The notes under the pieces: generated by a model | The model's database searches: none | Seen by the model: only the letters and a program-made list of their open reading frames with translations | What the model was told of the DNA's origin: nothing | Shown: positions 1-6,894 of the stretch, piece by piece | How positions within the stretch are numbered: the stretch's first letter is position 1 | How the letters are laid out: every line of letters starts with the position of its first letter | NCBI GenBank assembly: GCA_964579325.1 | Contig: CAZOHN010000086.1 | Span: 1 to 14,039, forward strand | Direction: 5' to 3' | From: CAZOHN01 sp964579325 | Lineage (GTDB): Bacteria; Pseudomonadota; Alphaproteobacteria; Rhodobacterales; Rhodobacteraceae | Length of the DNA stretch: 14,039 nucleotides | Translations under genes and position numbers: made by a program

Positions 1-310
1 GGTTGCCGGTCGGCCAGACCTTCTTGCAGATCCAGTACTCGATGTCGGCGATGTCGTAGCTGTCGGGCTGGGTCGCGGCGCGCTGGGTCACGGCGTCGCT
101 GTCGAGCGCGGTCATCTCAAGCGTGAAGCCGAGGTCTTCCTTGACCTTCGCGGCGACCTCGTTGAAGGCCGAGACCCCGGTGCCGACCTGACGCAGGACG
201 ACGTCCTTGATCTCCTGCGCCCAGATCATCGGCGCGGGGAAGGCGGTGGCGGCAGCGGCGGCGGCTGTGCCCTTGAGGATCGAACGGCGGGAATAGCGCA
301 TCTTGCTCAT
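1..310 (-). CDS. Tat-exported ABC transporter substrate-binding protein, N-terminal part
   Basis: Only the first 103 residues are in the window; the gene runs off the left edge. The start at 310 is chosen because an AGAGGA ribosome binding site lies just upstream and the protein then begins with a short basic stretch. A twin-arginine motif, SRRSILKG (residues 7-14), followed by an alanine-rich hydrophobic segment and a cleavage-like FPAPMIWAQE, indicates export of the folded protein by the Tat system to the periplasm. The mature N-terminus (DLGF at about residue 56, TQPDSYD further on) aligns without gaps to the signal-less binding protein at 6895-8094, so the two are paralogues. It starts 27 bases after the ATPase stop and is clearly in the same operon. 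By family it captures solute for a polyamine-type importer; the substrate is unknown, and the hyu genes suggest a ureide, lactam or amino-acid derivative. Permease genes probably lie beyond the left edge. Confidence 0.8.
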   Translation of the reverse strand, partial: MSKMRYSRRSILKGTAAAAAATAFPAPMIWAQEIKDVVLRQVGTGVSAFNEVAAKVKEDLGFTLEMTALDSDAVTQRAATQPDSYDIADIEYWICKKVWPTGN

Positions 311-337
311 CTGGGGTCCTCTCTGCGGGATTGAGTG

Positions 338-893
338 TCAGGATGTGAGCCGGTGGGCCCGGTCTTCGTCCCAGACGAGGCGCACGGCGTCGCCCGGGTT
401 CTTGGGGTTGGCGTAGAAGTCGGCTTCGGGGATCAGGGCGACGACTTCCTGGTCGCCGGTGATGGTCGCGGTGATCGAGACATGGGTGCCCTGGAACTCG
501 ACGGCGGTGACGACGGCCTCGGTGCCGGTGTCGCGGGTAAGGCGGACCTCGTCGGTGCGCAGCGTGATCCGGCCCGAGGGCAGCGCGATGACGTTGTGGC
601 CGCCGATGAAGCGGGCGACGAATTCGGTGGCGGGCGCGTTGAACACGTCGCGCGGCGGGCCGGCCTGTTCGATGCGGGCATCCTTCATCACCACGATCTC
701 GTCGGCGAGCGCCAGCGCCTCGTCCTGGCCGTGGGTGACGTGGATGAAGGTGATGCCGAGCTCGCGCTGGAGTTTCTTGAGTTCGGTCCGCATCCGGATG
801 CGCAGGAACGGGTCGAGCGCCGAGAGCGGTTCGTCGAGGAGCAGGACCTGCGGGTTGGTGATGAGCGCCCGGGCGAGCGCGGCGCGCTGCTGC
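338..893 (-). CDS. ABC transporter ATP-binding protein, C-terminal part (broken by assembly gap)
   Basis: This is the carboxy-terminal portion of a PotA-type ATPase, open from the gap edge at 893 to the TGA at 338-340. It starts inside the signature region (QQRAALARAL), then shows Walker B with the catalytic glutamate (QVLLLDEP), the D-loop (SALD) and the switch histidine (FIHVTHGQDEA). After these comes a C-terminal regulatory segment of about 90 residues with the VFNAPATEFVARFIGGHNVI stretch common in spermidine/putrescine-type ATPases. It is in a different frame from the part on the other side of the gap, which is expected because 10 Ns is a placeholder length. The stop is 27 bases before the Tat-type binding protein. 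The role is powering import across the inner membrane. It may belong to the same gene as the 904-1443 part or be a paralogue joined by the scaffold. Confidence 0.8.
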
Positions 894-903
894 NNNNNNN
901 NNN
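894..903. other. Assembly gap (10 N)
   Basis: Ten consecutive N bases lie inside the ABC ATPase gene. On the minus strand the sequence entering the gap encodes GGQQQRAAIARALCMEP and the sequence leaving it encodes QQRAALARALITNP. The same motif is therefore met twice with different residues, and the real gap length and the correctness of the join are uncertain. Confidence 0.98.
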
Positions 904-1443
904 GGGTTCCATGCACAGGGCCCGCGCGATGGCCGCGCGCTGCTGCTGGCCGCCCGACAGCTGCGCGGGCAGGCGCTGCGCGAGGGGGGCCATGCCGACA
1001 AGCTCGAGCAGTTCGCCCGCCTTGCGGTGGCGTTCGGCCTTGTCGACGCCCTTCATCTTGAGGCTGAAGGCGACGTTGTCGAGGACCGTGAGGTGCGGGA
1101 AGAGCGCGTAGCTCTGGAACATCATCGCGGTGCCGCGCTTGGCGGGGGGGAGTTGCGCGATGTCCTTGGCGCCGAGCACGATGGCGCCTTCGGTGACGCT
1201 TTCGTGGCCGGCGATCATCCGCAGGGTGGAGGACTTTCCGCAGCCCGAGGGGCCGAGCAGGCAGGCATAGGTGCCCGCGTGGAACAGGTGGCTGATGCCG
1301 TTGACCGCCAGGGCGTCGCCGTAGCGCTTGGTGACCGACACCAGTTCAAGATCAAGCTCCGACCGCACATCCACCCCCGCTGCGCCCTGCCGGGCCACGC
1401 TAGCGGCCCTGTCCGGGACTGCGACCACGATGGCGGCTGGCAC
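904..1443 (-). CDS. ABC transporter ATP-binding protein, N-terminal part (broken by assembly gap)
   Basis: This is the amino-terminal portion of a polyamine/Fe-type importer ATPase. Counted from the GTG at 1443 it has Walker A GPSGCGKS (about residues 64-71), a Q-loop in MMFQSYALFPHLTV, and the signature LSGGQQQRAA just before the gap. The start is uncertain. No ribosome binding site precedes 1443, and conserved homology begins only near LDLELVSVTKRYGD, so an in-frame GTG at 1374 or 1368 is at least as likely. Added to the C-terminal part, minus the repeated motif, the length is about 350 residues or somewhat less, normal for PotA-like proteins. That argues for one gene despite the repeat at the gap. 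It lies 133 bases downstream of the carbamoylase stop, so it could be cotranscribed with it or have its own promoter in that AT-richer spacer. Confidence 0.82.
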
Positions 1444-1504
1444 GGCCGCAGGACGGGGGCGCGTGCAGGTCTCGGTCGCTTATTCCGGCAGTCACCGCGT
1501 CTTC

Positions 1505-1531
1505 TGCATGTTTTTTGAACACACAGTGCAC
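1505..1531. promoter_or_regulatory. AT-richer spacer element upstream of the transporter genes
   Basis: The 133-base spacer between the carbamoylase stop and the ATPase start is the only AT-rich stretch nearby. It holds a run of T flanked by TGCA at 1505-1508 and GTGCAC at 1526-1531, with TTTTGAA between. TGCA ends around a TTTTGAA core also occur in the palindrome upstream of hyuA (3007-3021). I see no convincing -35/-10 pair. It may be a promoter or operator of the transporter genes; this is weakly supported. Confidence 0.2.
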
Positions 1532-1576
1532 GAAACATTGATTCGGGGAAGCGGAACGATTCGCGATCTGGGCAGG

Positions 1577-2821
1577 CTACCAGGCGAGTCGGTGGAGGGT
1601 GCCGGCAAGGACGGAGATGCCGGCGGCAAGGTCTTGCGACGTCGAGAATTCCTCGGGGCAGTGGCTGCGGCCGCCCGCGCTCCGCACGAAGATCATGGCG
1701 GTGGGGCAGATGGAGGCCATGCGCTGGCTGTCGTGGCCCGCGCCGCTGGCCATGGAGAGCGTCGGGACCCCGGCGGCCTGCGCGGCCTCGGCCATGGTGG
1801 CGAGGAGGCCCGCGTCGCAGGGGACGGGGGGCAGGTCGAACTGGGGAGTGAGGGTGGCGGTGAGGCCGCGGCGGGCGGCCACCTCGGCGATGAGGGCGCG
1901 GTGGGTGGCGTCCATCGCGATGTGGCGGGCAGGGTCAGGGTGGCGGCTGTCGATGGTGAAGGTGACCGAGGCCGGGACGATGGCGGGGGCGTTGGGGATG
2001 GCCGAGACGCGGCCCACGGTGGTCACGGCGGGGCGGCCCATGCGGTGGGCGTGGTCGACGACGCGGCCGGCGATCTCGGCGAAGCCGGCCATGGGGTCGC
2101 GGCGCAGGTCCATCGGGAAGGCGCCGGCGTGGTTGGCCTCGCCGGTCAGCGTGACGAGGGTGTGGCGGATGCCGGTGATCGCGGTCACGAGCGCGACGGG
2201 GAGGCCCGCGTGTTCGAGGACCGGGCCCTGTTCGATGTGAAGCTCGAGGAAGGCGGCGATATCGCTGCGCCGGGCCTGCGGGATCGCGTCGGGATCGAGG
2301 CCGATGGCGCGCATCGCCTCGGAAATAGGGCTACCTCCCGCGTCGGTGACGGTCTCGGCCTCGCCCGGGGCGATGGCGCCGGTGATCGCGCGCGAGCCCC
2401 AGAAACCGGCGGTGGGAAAGCGCGAGCCCTCCTCTTCGCAGAGCGAGACGACCTCGACCGGGCGGCGCGGCGGGCCGAAGCGGGCGAGGAGCGCTGACAG
2501 CGCGATGAGCCCCGCCACGACGCCCGCCGCCCCGTCGTAGCGGCCGCCGGGGCACTGGCTGTCGATGTGCGAGCCGGTGACGATGGCGGCCCCCTCGGCG
2601 GGGCCGGGGCTGCGCGCCCAGAGGTTGCCCACGGCATCGGTGCGGACCGAAAGCCCCGCCGCGCTTGCCCAGTCCGCCACGAGGTCCTGCGCGGCGACCC
2701 ATTCGGGCGAGTAGGCGGTGCGCCAGACGCCGGTGCCTGAATGCGCGCCGTGGCGGGCGAGGTCGAACAGGCGTTGTTCGACCTCCGTCGGGTCGACTGT
2801 CGGCAGGGCGGGGGCGTTCAT
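1577..2821 (-). CDS. M20-family Zn-dependent amidase/carbamoylase
   Basis: A 414-residue protein, the usual size of the hydantoinase/carbamoylase family of Zn-dependent hydrolases (HyuC/AllC-like). Members hydrolyse N-carbamoyl-amino acids or ureides to the free amine, CO2 and ammonia with two metal ions in the cytoplasm. Visible metal and active-site elements are HIDSQCPGGRYDG (His85, Asp96), CEEEGSRF (Glu about 129-131), HIEQGPVLE (His195), GAGHDSQRMA and the C-terminal HCPEEFS (His387). The start at 2821 (MNAPALPTVDP) fits where family homology begins. The open frame continues upstream to 3025, but that extension is arginine-rich and unlike the family; a weak AAAGG precedes 2821. The gene is divergent from hyuA-hyuB, so it most likely takes the N-carbamoyl product of ring opening. 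The exact substrate (carbamoyl amino acid, ureidopropionate-like or allantoate-like) cannot be read from sequence. Confidence 0.88.
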   Translation of the reverse strand: MNAPALPTVDPTEVEQRLFDLARHGAHSGTGVWRTAYSPEWVAAQDLVADWASAAGLSVRTDAVGNLWARSPGPAEGAAIVTGSHIDSQCPGGRYDGAAGVVAGLIALSALLARFGPPRRPVEVVSLCEEEGSRFPTAGFWGSRAITGAIAPGEAETVTDAGGSPISEAMRAIGLDPDAIPQARRSDIAAFLELHIEQGPVLEHAGLPVALVTAITGIRHTLVTLTGEANHAGAFPMDLRRDPMAGFAEIAGRVVDHAHRMGRPAVTTVGRVSAIPNAPAIVPASVTFTIDSRHPDPARHIAMDATHRALIAEVAARRGLTATLTPQFDLPPVPCDAGLLATMAEAAQAAGVPTLSMASGAGHDSQRMASICPTAMIFVRSAGGRSHCPEEFSTSQDLAAGISVLAGTLHRLAW

Positions 2822-3061
2822 CGGGGCGGTGCCTTTCGGGGAGAGTCGGGGGCTATCGTCGCGCCGCCGCGGGCGGGGCACAAGCGCGCCGTGCGGCTGG
2901 CGGCCCCGGCGGGAGAGCTGCCGCTTTTTCGGGCAGGTGCGCGCGCAGGTTGCGCGAACGTCGGGCGCGATGTCGCGGACAGGCGCGAAGGGGCTTGCCA
3001 GACCGATGCATTTTGAATGCACCATTCATCGGAGCGCACAGGACCCAGCGGGGAGGACGGC
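2822..3061. other. Divergent intergenic region, carbamoylase / hyuA
   Basis: This 240-base spacer carries the control region for the divergent carbamoylase and hyuA genes. Most of it is GC-rich without structure. The last 60 bases before hyuA are AT-richer and contain the overlapping palindromes at 3007-3027. No clear sigma-70 promoter was found on either strand. Confidence 0.5.
3007..3027. promoter_or_regulatory. Overlapping palindromes, candidate operator for hyuAB and the carbamoylase
   Basis: TGCATT-TTG-AATGCA (3007-3021) is a perfect 6-base inverted repeat. A second perfect one, GAATG-CAC-CATTC (3015-3027), shares its right half. The pair sits 34 bases upstream of the hyuA start in a locally AT-rich patch. 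The short-spaced dyad form suits GntR/FCD-type dimers, and such a regulator is encoded at 8107-9075, so it is a natural candidate ligand. Binding is inferred. Confidence 0.45.
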
Positions 3062-5128
3062 ATGTACCTGATCGGTGTCGACGTCGGCGGAACCTTCACC
3101 GACCTGATTCTGGCCGACACGGGCGGCGGCGGCCGGCAGATCCACAAGGTGCCGACCACCCCCGCCGACCCTGCCGAGGGGGTGGTGGCCGGGGTGGCCG
3201 AGCTCTGCGCCCGCGCGGGCGTCGCCCCGGGGGACGTGGCCTTCGTGCTGCACGGGACCACGACGGCGACGAACGCGGTTCTGGAGAACAGGGGCGCGCG
3301 GGCCGGGATCATCACCAACGAGGGGTTCCGCGACATCCTGCACATCGGGCGGCACCAGCGGGTGCTGCACTATTCGATCCAGCAGGACCTGCCCTGGCAG
3401 GCGCGCCCGCCGGTGCCGCGGCGCTGGCGCAAGGTGGTCGCGGGGCGGCTGGTGCCCCCGGACGGGGCGGAGCTTGTGCCGCTTGACGAGGCGGCCGTGG
3501 CGCGGGCGGCGCGCGAGCTTGCGGCGGAGGGCGTGGAGGCGGTGGCGGTGTGCTTCCTGTTCTCCTACCTCGACCCGACCCACGAGGACCGCGCCGCCGA
3601 GATCGTGCGGGCCGAGATGCCGGGGGCCTTCGTCACCACATCCTCCGCCGTCTCGCCGCAGTTCCGCGAGTTCGAGCGGTTCACCACGGCGGCGCTCGCG
3701 GCCTTCATCGGGCCGAAGGTCGGGGCCTATGTCGCGGCGCTGGAGGACCGGCTGCGCGGGATCGGGATCACCGGCGAGCTTCGGGTGATGGCGTCGAACG
3801 GCGGCGTGGCGACGGCGCGGATGGTGCGCGAGCGGCCCGCGCTCACGCTGATGTCGGGGCTGGCGGCGGGGGTGCTGGGCGGCGCGCATGTGGGCGCGCT
3901 GGCGGGGCGGGACCGGCTCATCACCTTCGACATCGGCGGCACCTCGGCGGATATCGGGATCGTGTCGGGGGGCCGGGTGGCCGAGACGGACGCGCGGTCG
4001 ACGCAGATCGCGGGGTTTCCGCTGCTGCTGCCGATGCTGGACATTCACACGATCGGCGCGGGCGGCGGATCGGTCGCGCATCTCGATGCGGGCGGGGCGT
4101 TCCGGGTGGGGCCGCGGTCGGCCGGGGCGGTGCCGGGGCCCGCGGCCTATGGCCGGGGCGGCGTGGAGCCCACGGTGACGGATGCCAACGTGGTGCTGGG
4201 GCGCCTGCCGCCGGGCGAGTTCCTGGGCGGGGCGATGGCGCTGGACGTGGACGCGGCGCAGGCGGCGGTGGCGGGGCTGGCCACGCGGCTGGGACTGGGC
4301 ATGGCCGAGACGGCGGAGGGCATCGTGACGGTGCTGAACGCCAACATGGCGAACGCGATCCGGTCGCGGACGGTGCAGAAGGGCATCGACCCGCGCGGCT
4401 TCGCGCTGGTGGCGATGGGGGGTGCGGGGCCCCTGCACGGGGCCGAGGTGGCCGATGTGCTGGGCATCCCGGAGGTGATCGTGCCACCCTATCCCGGCAT
4501 CACCTCGGCGATGGGCCTGCTGGTCACGGACCTCAAGTACGACGCGGCGCGGACGCTGTTCCAGACCTCGGGCGGGCTGGAGATGGGGCGGATCAATGCC
4601 GACCTCGGCGCGATGCAGGCCGACCTCGCGACACGCTTCGCGGCCGACCGGATCGCGGCCGGGGACGTGAGCTACGCGCGGCAGGGCGACCTGCGCTATG
4701 TGGGTCAGGGCTATGAGTTGAAGGTGGACCTGCCGGCGGGCGTGCTGGACGAGGCCGCGATGGCGGGGGTCTTTGCGGCATTCCACGAGGCGCACCGGCG
4801 CGAGTACGGGCACGCCTTCCCCGAGAACCCGGTCGAGATCGTGACACTGCGGGTCACGGGGCGCGGCGCGATGCCGGGGCTGCCCCCTGCCCCGCCTCCC
4901 GAGGGCGGCGGCGGGGTGCTGCGGACGGTGGAGAGCCTGTTCCGGGTGGATGGGGCGTTGAAGGCCTATCCCACCGTGGTGCGGGCGCGCGAAGGTGTGG
5001 CCGTGGGCGAGGCGGTGCCCGGCCCGGCGATCCTCGTGCAGCCGGATACGACGGTGCTGGTGCCGCCTGCGTGGCAGGCCGTGGCGCAGGCGGATGGAAG
5101 CCTGATGATGACCCGCAAGGAGGGCTGA
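3062..5128 (+). CDS. hyuA: HyuA: hydantoinase/5-oxoprolinase family, ATP-binding subunit
   Basis: A 688-residue protein of the HyuA family (N-methylhydantoinase A / 5-oxoprolinase A / acetophenone carboxylase type). With HyuB it uses ATP to open cyclic amides such as hydantoins or 5-oxoproline in the cytoplasm. Domains in order: an N-terminal actin-like ATP-binding half starting GVDVGGTFTD (residues 5-14) with HGTTTATNAV (64-73); the central hydantoinase A domain with NGGVATARM, FDIGGTSADIG (about 289-299) and TIGAGGGS (330-337); and a C-terminal domain after AMGGAGPLHGAEVAD. The start at 3062 is preceded by GGGAGG five bases upstream; an earlier in-frame ATG at 3017 has no such site and lies in the palindrome region. 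The stop is four bases before hyuB, so the two are translationally linked. Codons end largely in G (GGG, GCG, CTG), unlike the C-ending codons of the gene at 9822. Precise substrate unknown. Confidence 0.92.
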   Translation: MYLIGVDVGGTFTDLILADTGGGGRQIHKVPTTPADPAEGVVAGVAELCARAGVAPGDVAFVLHGTTTATNAVLENRGARAGIITNEGFRDILHIGRHQRVLHYSIQQDLPWQARPPVPRRWRKVVAGRLVPPDGAELVPLDEAAVARAARELAAEGVEAVAVCFLFSYLDPTHEDRAAEIVRAEMPGAFVTTSSAVSPQFREFERFTTAALAAFIGPKVGAYVAALEDRLRGIGITGELRVMASNGGVATARMVRERPALTLMSGLAAGVLGGAHVGALAGRDRLITFDIGGTSADIGIVSGGRVAETDARSTQIAGFPLLLPMLDIHTIGAGGGSVAHLDAGGAFRVGPRSAGAVPGPAAYGRGGVEPTVTDANVVLGRLPPGEFLGGAMALDVDAAQAAVAGLATRLGLGMAETAEGIVTVLNANMANAIRSRTVQKGIDPRGFALVAMGGAGPLHGAEVADVLGIPEVIVPPYPGITSAMGLLVTDLKYDAARTLFQTSGGLEMGRINADLGAMQADLATRFAADRIAAGDVSYARQGDLRYVGQGYELKVDLPAGVLDEAAMAGVFAAFHEAHRREYGHAFPENPVEIVTLRVTGRGAMPGLPPAPPPEGGGGVLRTVESLFRVDGALKAYPTVVRAREGVAVGEAVPGPAILVQPDTTVLVPPAWQAVAQADGSLMMTRKEG

Positions 5129-5132
5129 CGCG

Positions 5133-6890
5133 ATGGAGAACCGGATCGACCCCGTGACCGCCGCCGTGATCCAGGGCGCGCTCGATACCATCGCGCTGGA
5201 GATGGGGCTCAAGCTGATGCGGATGTCGTATTCCTCGATCATCCGGGAATCGGAGGATTTCGGCGCGGCGCTGACCGATGCCGAGGGGCGGCAGCTGTGC
5301 GAGTGCAGGCTGTCGACGCCGCTGCAATCAGGGCCGATCCCGGGCTATGTGCGCAACATCCTGGAGGTCATGGCGGCGCGCGGCGAAGAGATCGCCGAGG
5401 GCGACGTCATCATGCACAACGACCCCTACGGCGGGGCGAGCCACGGGCCGGACGTGGCCTTCGCGGTGCCGGTGTTCCATGAGGGACGGTTGGCGGCCTG
5501 GTCGGTGACGACGGCGCATCACCTTGATATCGGGGCGCTTTCGCCCGGCTCCTGCGGGATCGTGGATGCGGTGGACTGCTATGCCGAGGGGCTCCAGTTC
5601 AAGGCGGTGAAGGTCTACGAGGCCGGGCGCAAGGTCTGGCCGGTCTGGCACATCCTGCGGTCGAACATCCGCGCGCCCGACCTCGTGGTCGGCGACATGG
5701 AGGCCCAGGTGAAGGCGGCGCAGGTGGGGGCGCAGGGCTACCGCGACCTCGTGGCGCGCTATGGGCTGCCGGTGCTGGAGGCGGCGGCCGAGGACCTGAT
5801 GGACTATTCCGAGCGTCGGCTGCGGGCGGCCATCGCGGCGGTGCCGGACGGCGACTATACCGCGACGACCCATATCGACGGCTACCTCGACGACCCCAAC
5901 CCCGCGCGACGGCATCTGCCGATCACCGCGACGGTGCGGGTGCGGGGCGACACGATGGAGGTGGACCTGACCGGGACGGCGCCGCAGGTGCCCGACAAGC
6001 CGATCAACATGCCCTTCGTCGGCACGGTGGATTGCGCGGTCTGGCTTACCGTGCGGTCGATCCTGCTGGATCAGGCCGTGGTGGGCGAGGTGCCGCAGAA
6101 CGAGGGGCTGACGCGGCCGATCAGCATCGTCGCGCCGAAGGGGTGCCTGGCGAACCCGATCTTCCCCGCGCCGGTGATCGCGCGGTTCTGCCCGGGCAAC
6201 CAGCTGGCGGATACGGTGATGAAGGCCTTGGCGCAGGCGGTGCCCGACAAGGTGAGCGCGGGCATCGGCAACCTGCGGGTGGTGGCGCTGTCGGGCCTGA
6301 ATGAGGGCCAGCACTGGGTGCACATGGAGATCATGGAGGGCAGCTACGGCGGGCGGCCCGGCAAGGACGGGATGGACGCGGTGGACACGCTTTACGCCAA
6401 CACGCGCAACAACCCGATCGAGGATATCGAGAGCCATGTGCCGCTGCGGGTGGAGCGGTATGAGCTGCGCGAGGAGGCGATGGCGCCGGGCCGCCAGCGT
6501 GGCGGGATCGGCACGGTGCGGAGCTTCCGGTTCCTGTCGGATGCCGGTTTCTCGATCGAGGGCGACGGGCATGCCTTCGCGCCCTGGGGCTTCGACGGTG
6601 GCGGCGAGGGGCATTGCGCGTCGCTCACGCTGGTGGGGCCGGACGGGAGCGAGCGGGCGCTGCCCTCGAAGGTGCCCTATGCGCGGGCGCGGGCGGGGGA
6701 GCTTCTGGTGTCGGTCGGGCCCTGCGGCGGCGGTTATGGAGACCCGATGCGGCGCGATCCGGCGGCGGTGGCCGAGGACGTGGGCGACGGGTTGATCGGG
6801 CGCGAGACGGCGGCGCGCGATTTCGGCGTGGTGCTCGACGGCGGGGGTGCGGTCGACGCGGCGGCGACGGCGGCGCGGCGCGGGGCCTGA
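5133..6890 (+). CDS. hyuB: HyuB: hydantoinase/5-oxoprolinase family, second subunit
   Basis: A 585-residue protein, slightly long for the HyuB family. It is the partner subunit that carries the ring-opening chemistry together with ATP-binding HyuA. Family marks are DPVTAAVIQGAL near the N-terminus, SEDFGAALTDAEGR, NDPYGGASHGPDV (residues 96-108; the conserved NDPY element), TTAHHLDIG and a glycine-rich GPCGGGYGDP close to the C-terminus. The start at 5133 is fixed by AAGGAGG at 5118-5124, which overlaps the end of hyuA. After the last family motif, about 45 residues rich in Ala/Arg follow. The stop lies only four bases from the end of the convergent binding-protein gene, with no terminator hairpin between them. 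Functional assignment beyond the family (hydantoin, N-methylhydantoin, oxoproline or another lactam) rests on the adjacent carbamoylase, which favours a hydantoin-like substrate. Confidence 0.92.
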   Translation: MENRIDPVTAAVIQGALDTIALEMGLKLMRMSYSSIIRESEDFGAALTDAEGRQLCECRLSTPLQSGPIPGYVRNILEVMAARGEEIAEGDVIMHNDPYGGASHGPDVAFAVPVFHEGRLAAWSVTTAHHLDIGALSPGSCGIVDAVDCYAEGLQFKAVKVYEAGRKVWPVWHILRSNIRAPDLVVGDMEAQVKAAQVGAQGYRDLVARYGLPVLEAAAEDLMDYSERRLRAAIAAVPDGDYTATTHIDGYLDDPNPARRHLPITATVRVRGDTMEVDLTGTAPQVPDKPINMPFVGTVDCAVWLTVRSILLDQAVVGEVPQNEGLTRPISIVAPKGCLANPIFPAPVIARFCPGNQLADTVMKALAQAVPDKVSAGIGNLRVVALSGLNEGQHWVHMEIMEGSYGGRPGKDGMDAVDTLYANTRNNPIEDIESHVPLRVERYELREEAMAPGRQRGGIGTVRSFRFLSDAGFSIEGDGHAFAPWGFDGGGEGHCASLTLVGPDGSERALPSKVPYARARAGELLVSVGPCGGGYGDPMRRDPAAVAEDVGDGLIGRETAARDFGVVLDGGGAVDAAATAARRGA

Positions 6891-6894
6891 GGGG

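Noticed and set aside
117..1001. A minus-strand open frame crossing the N gap
   Set aside because: It is Arg/Pro/His-rich, lies out of frame with both the ATPase halves and the Tat-type binding protein, and is joined only by undefined bases.
2822..3025. A longer N-terminus of the carbamoylase
   Set aside because: The extra residues are Arg/Pro-rich and absent from the family pattern, and the extension would cover the divergent control region.
3026..5242. A 738-residue open frame antisense to hyuA
   Set aside because: It is the mirror of a GC-rich gene with few stops; its translation is a His/Arg/Pro string with no domain, and hyuA itself is well supported.
5328..6614. A 428-residue open frame antisense to hyuB
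   Set aside because: Same artefact: it mirrors hyuB, has low complexity and no recognisable motif.
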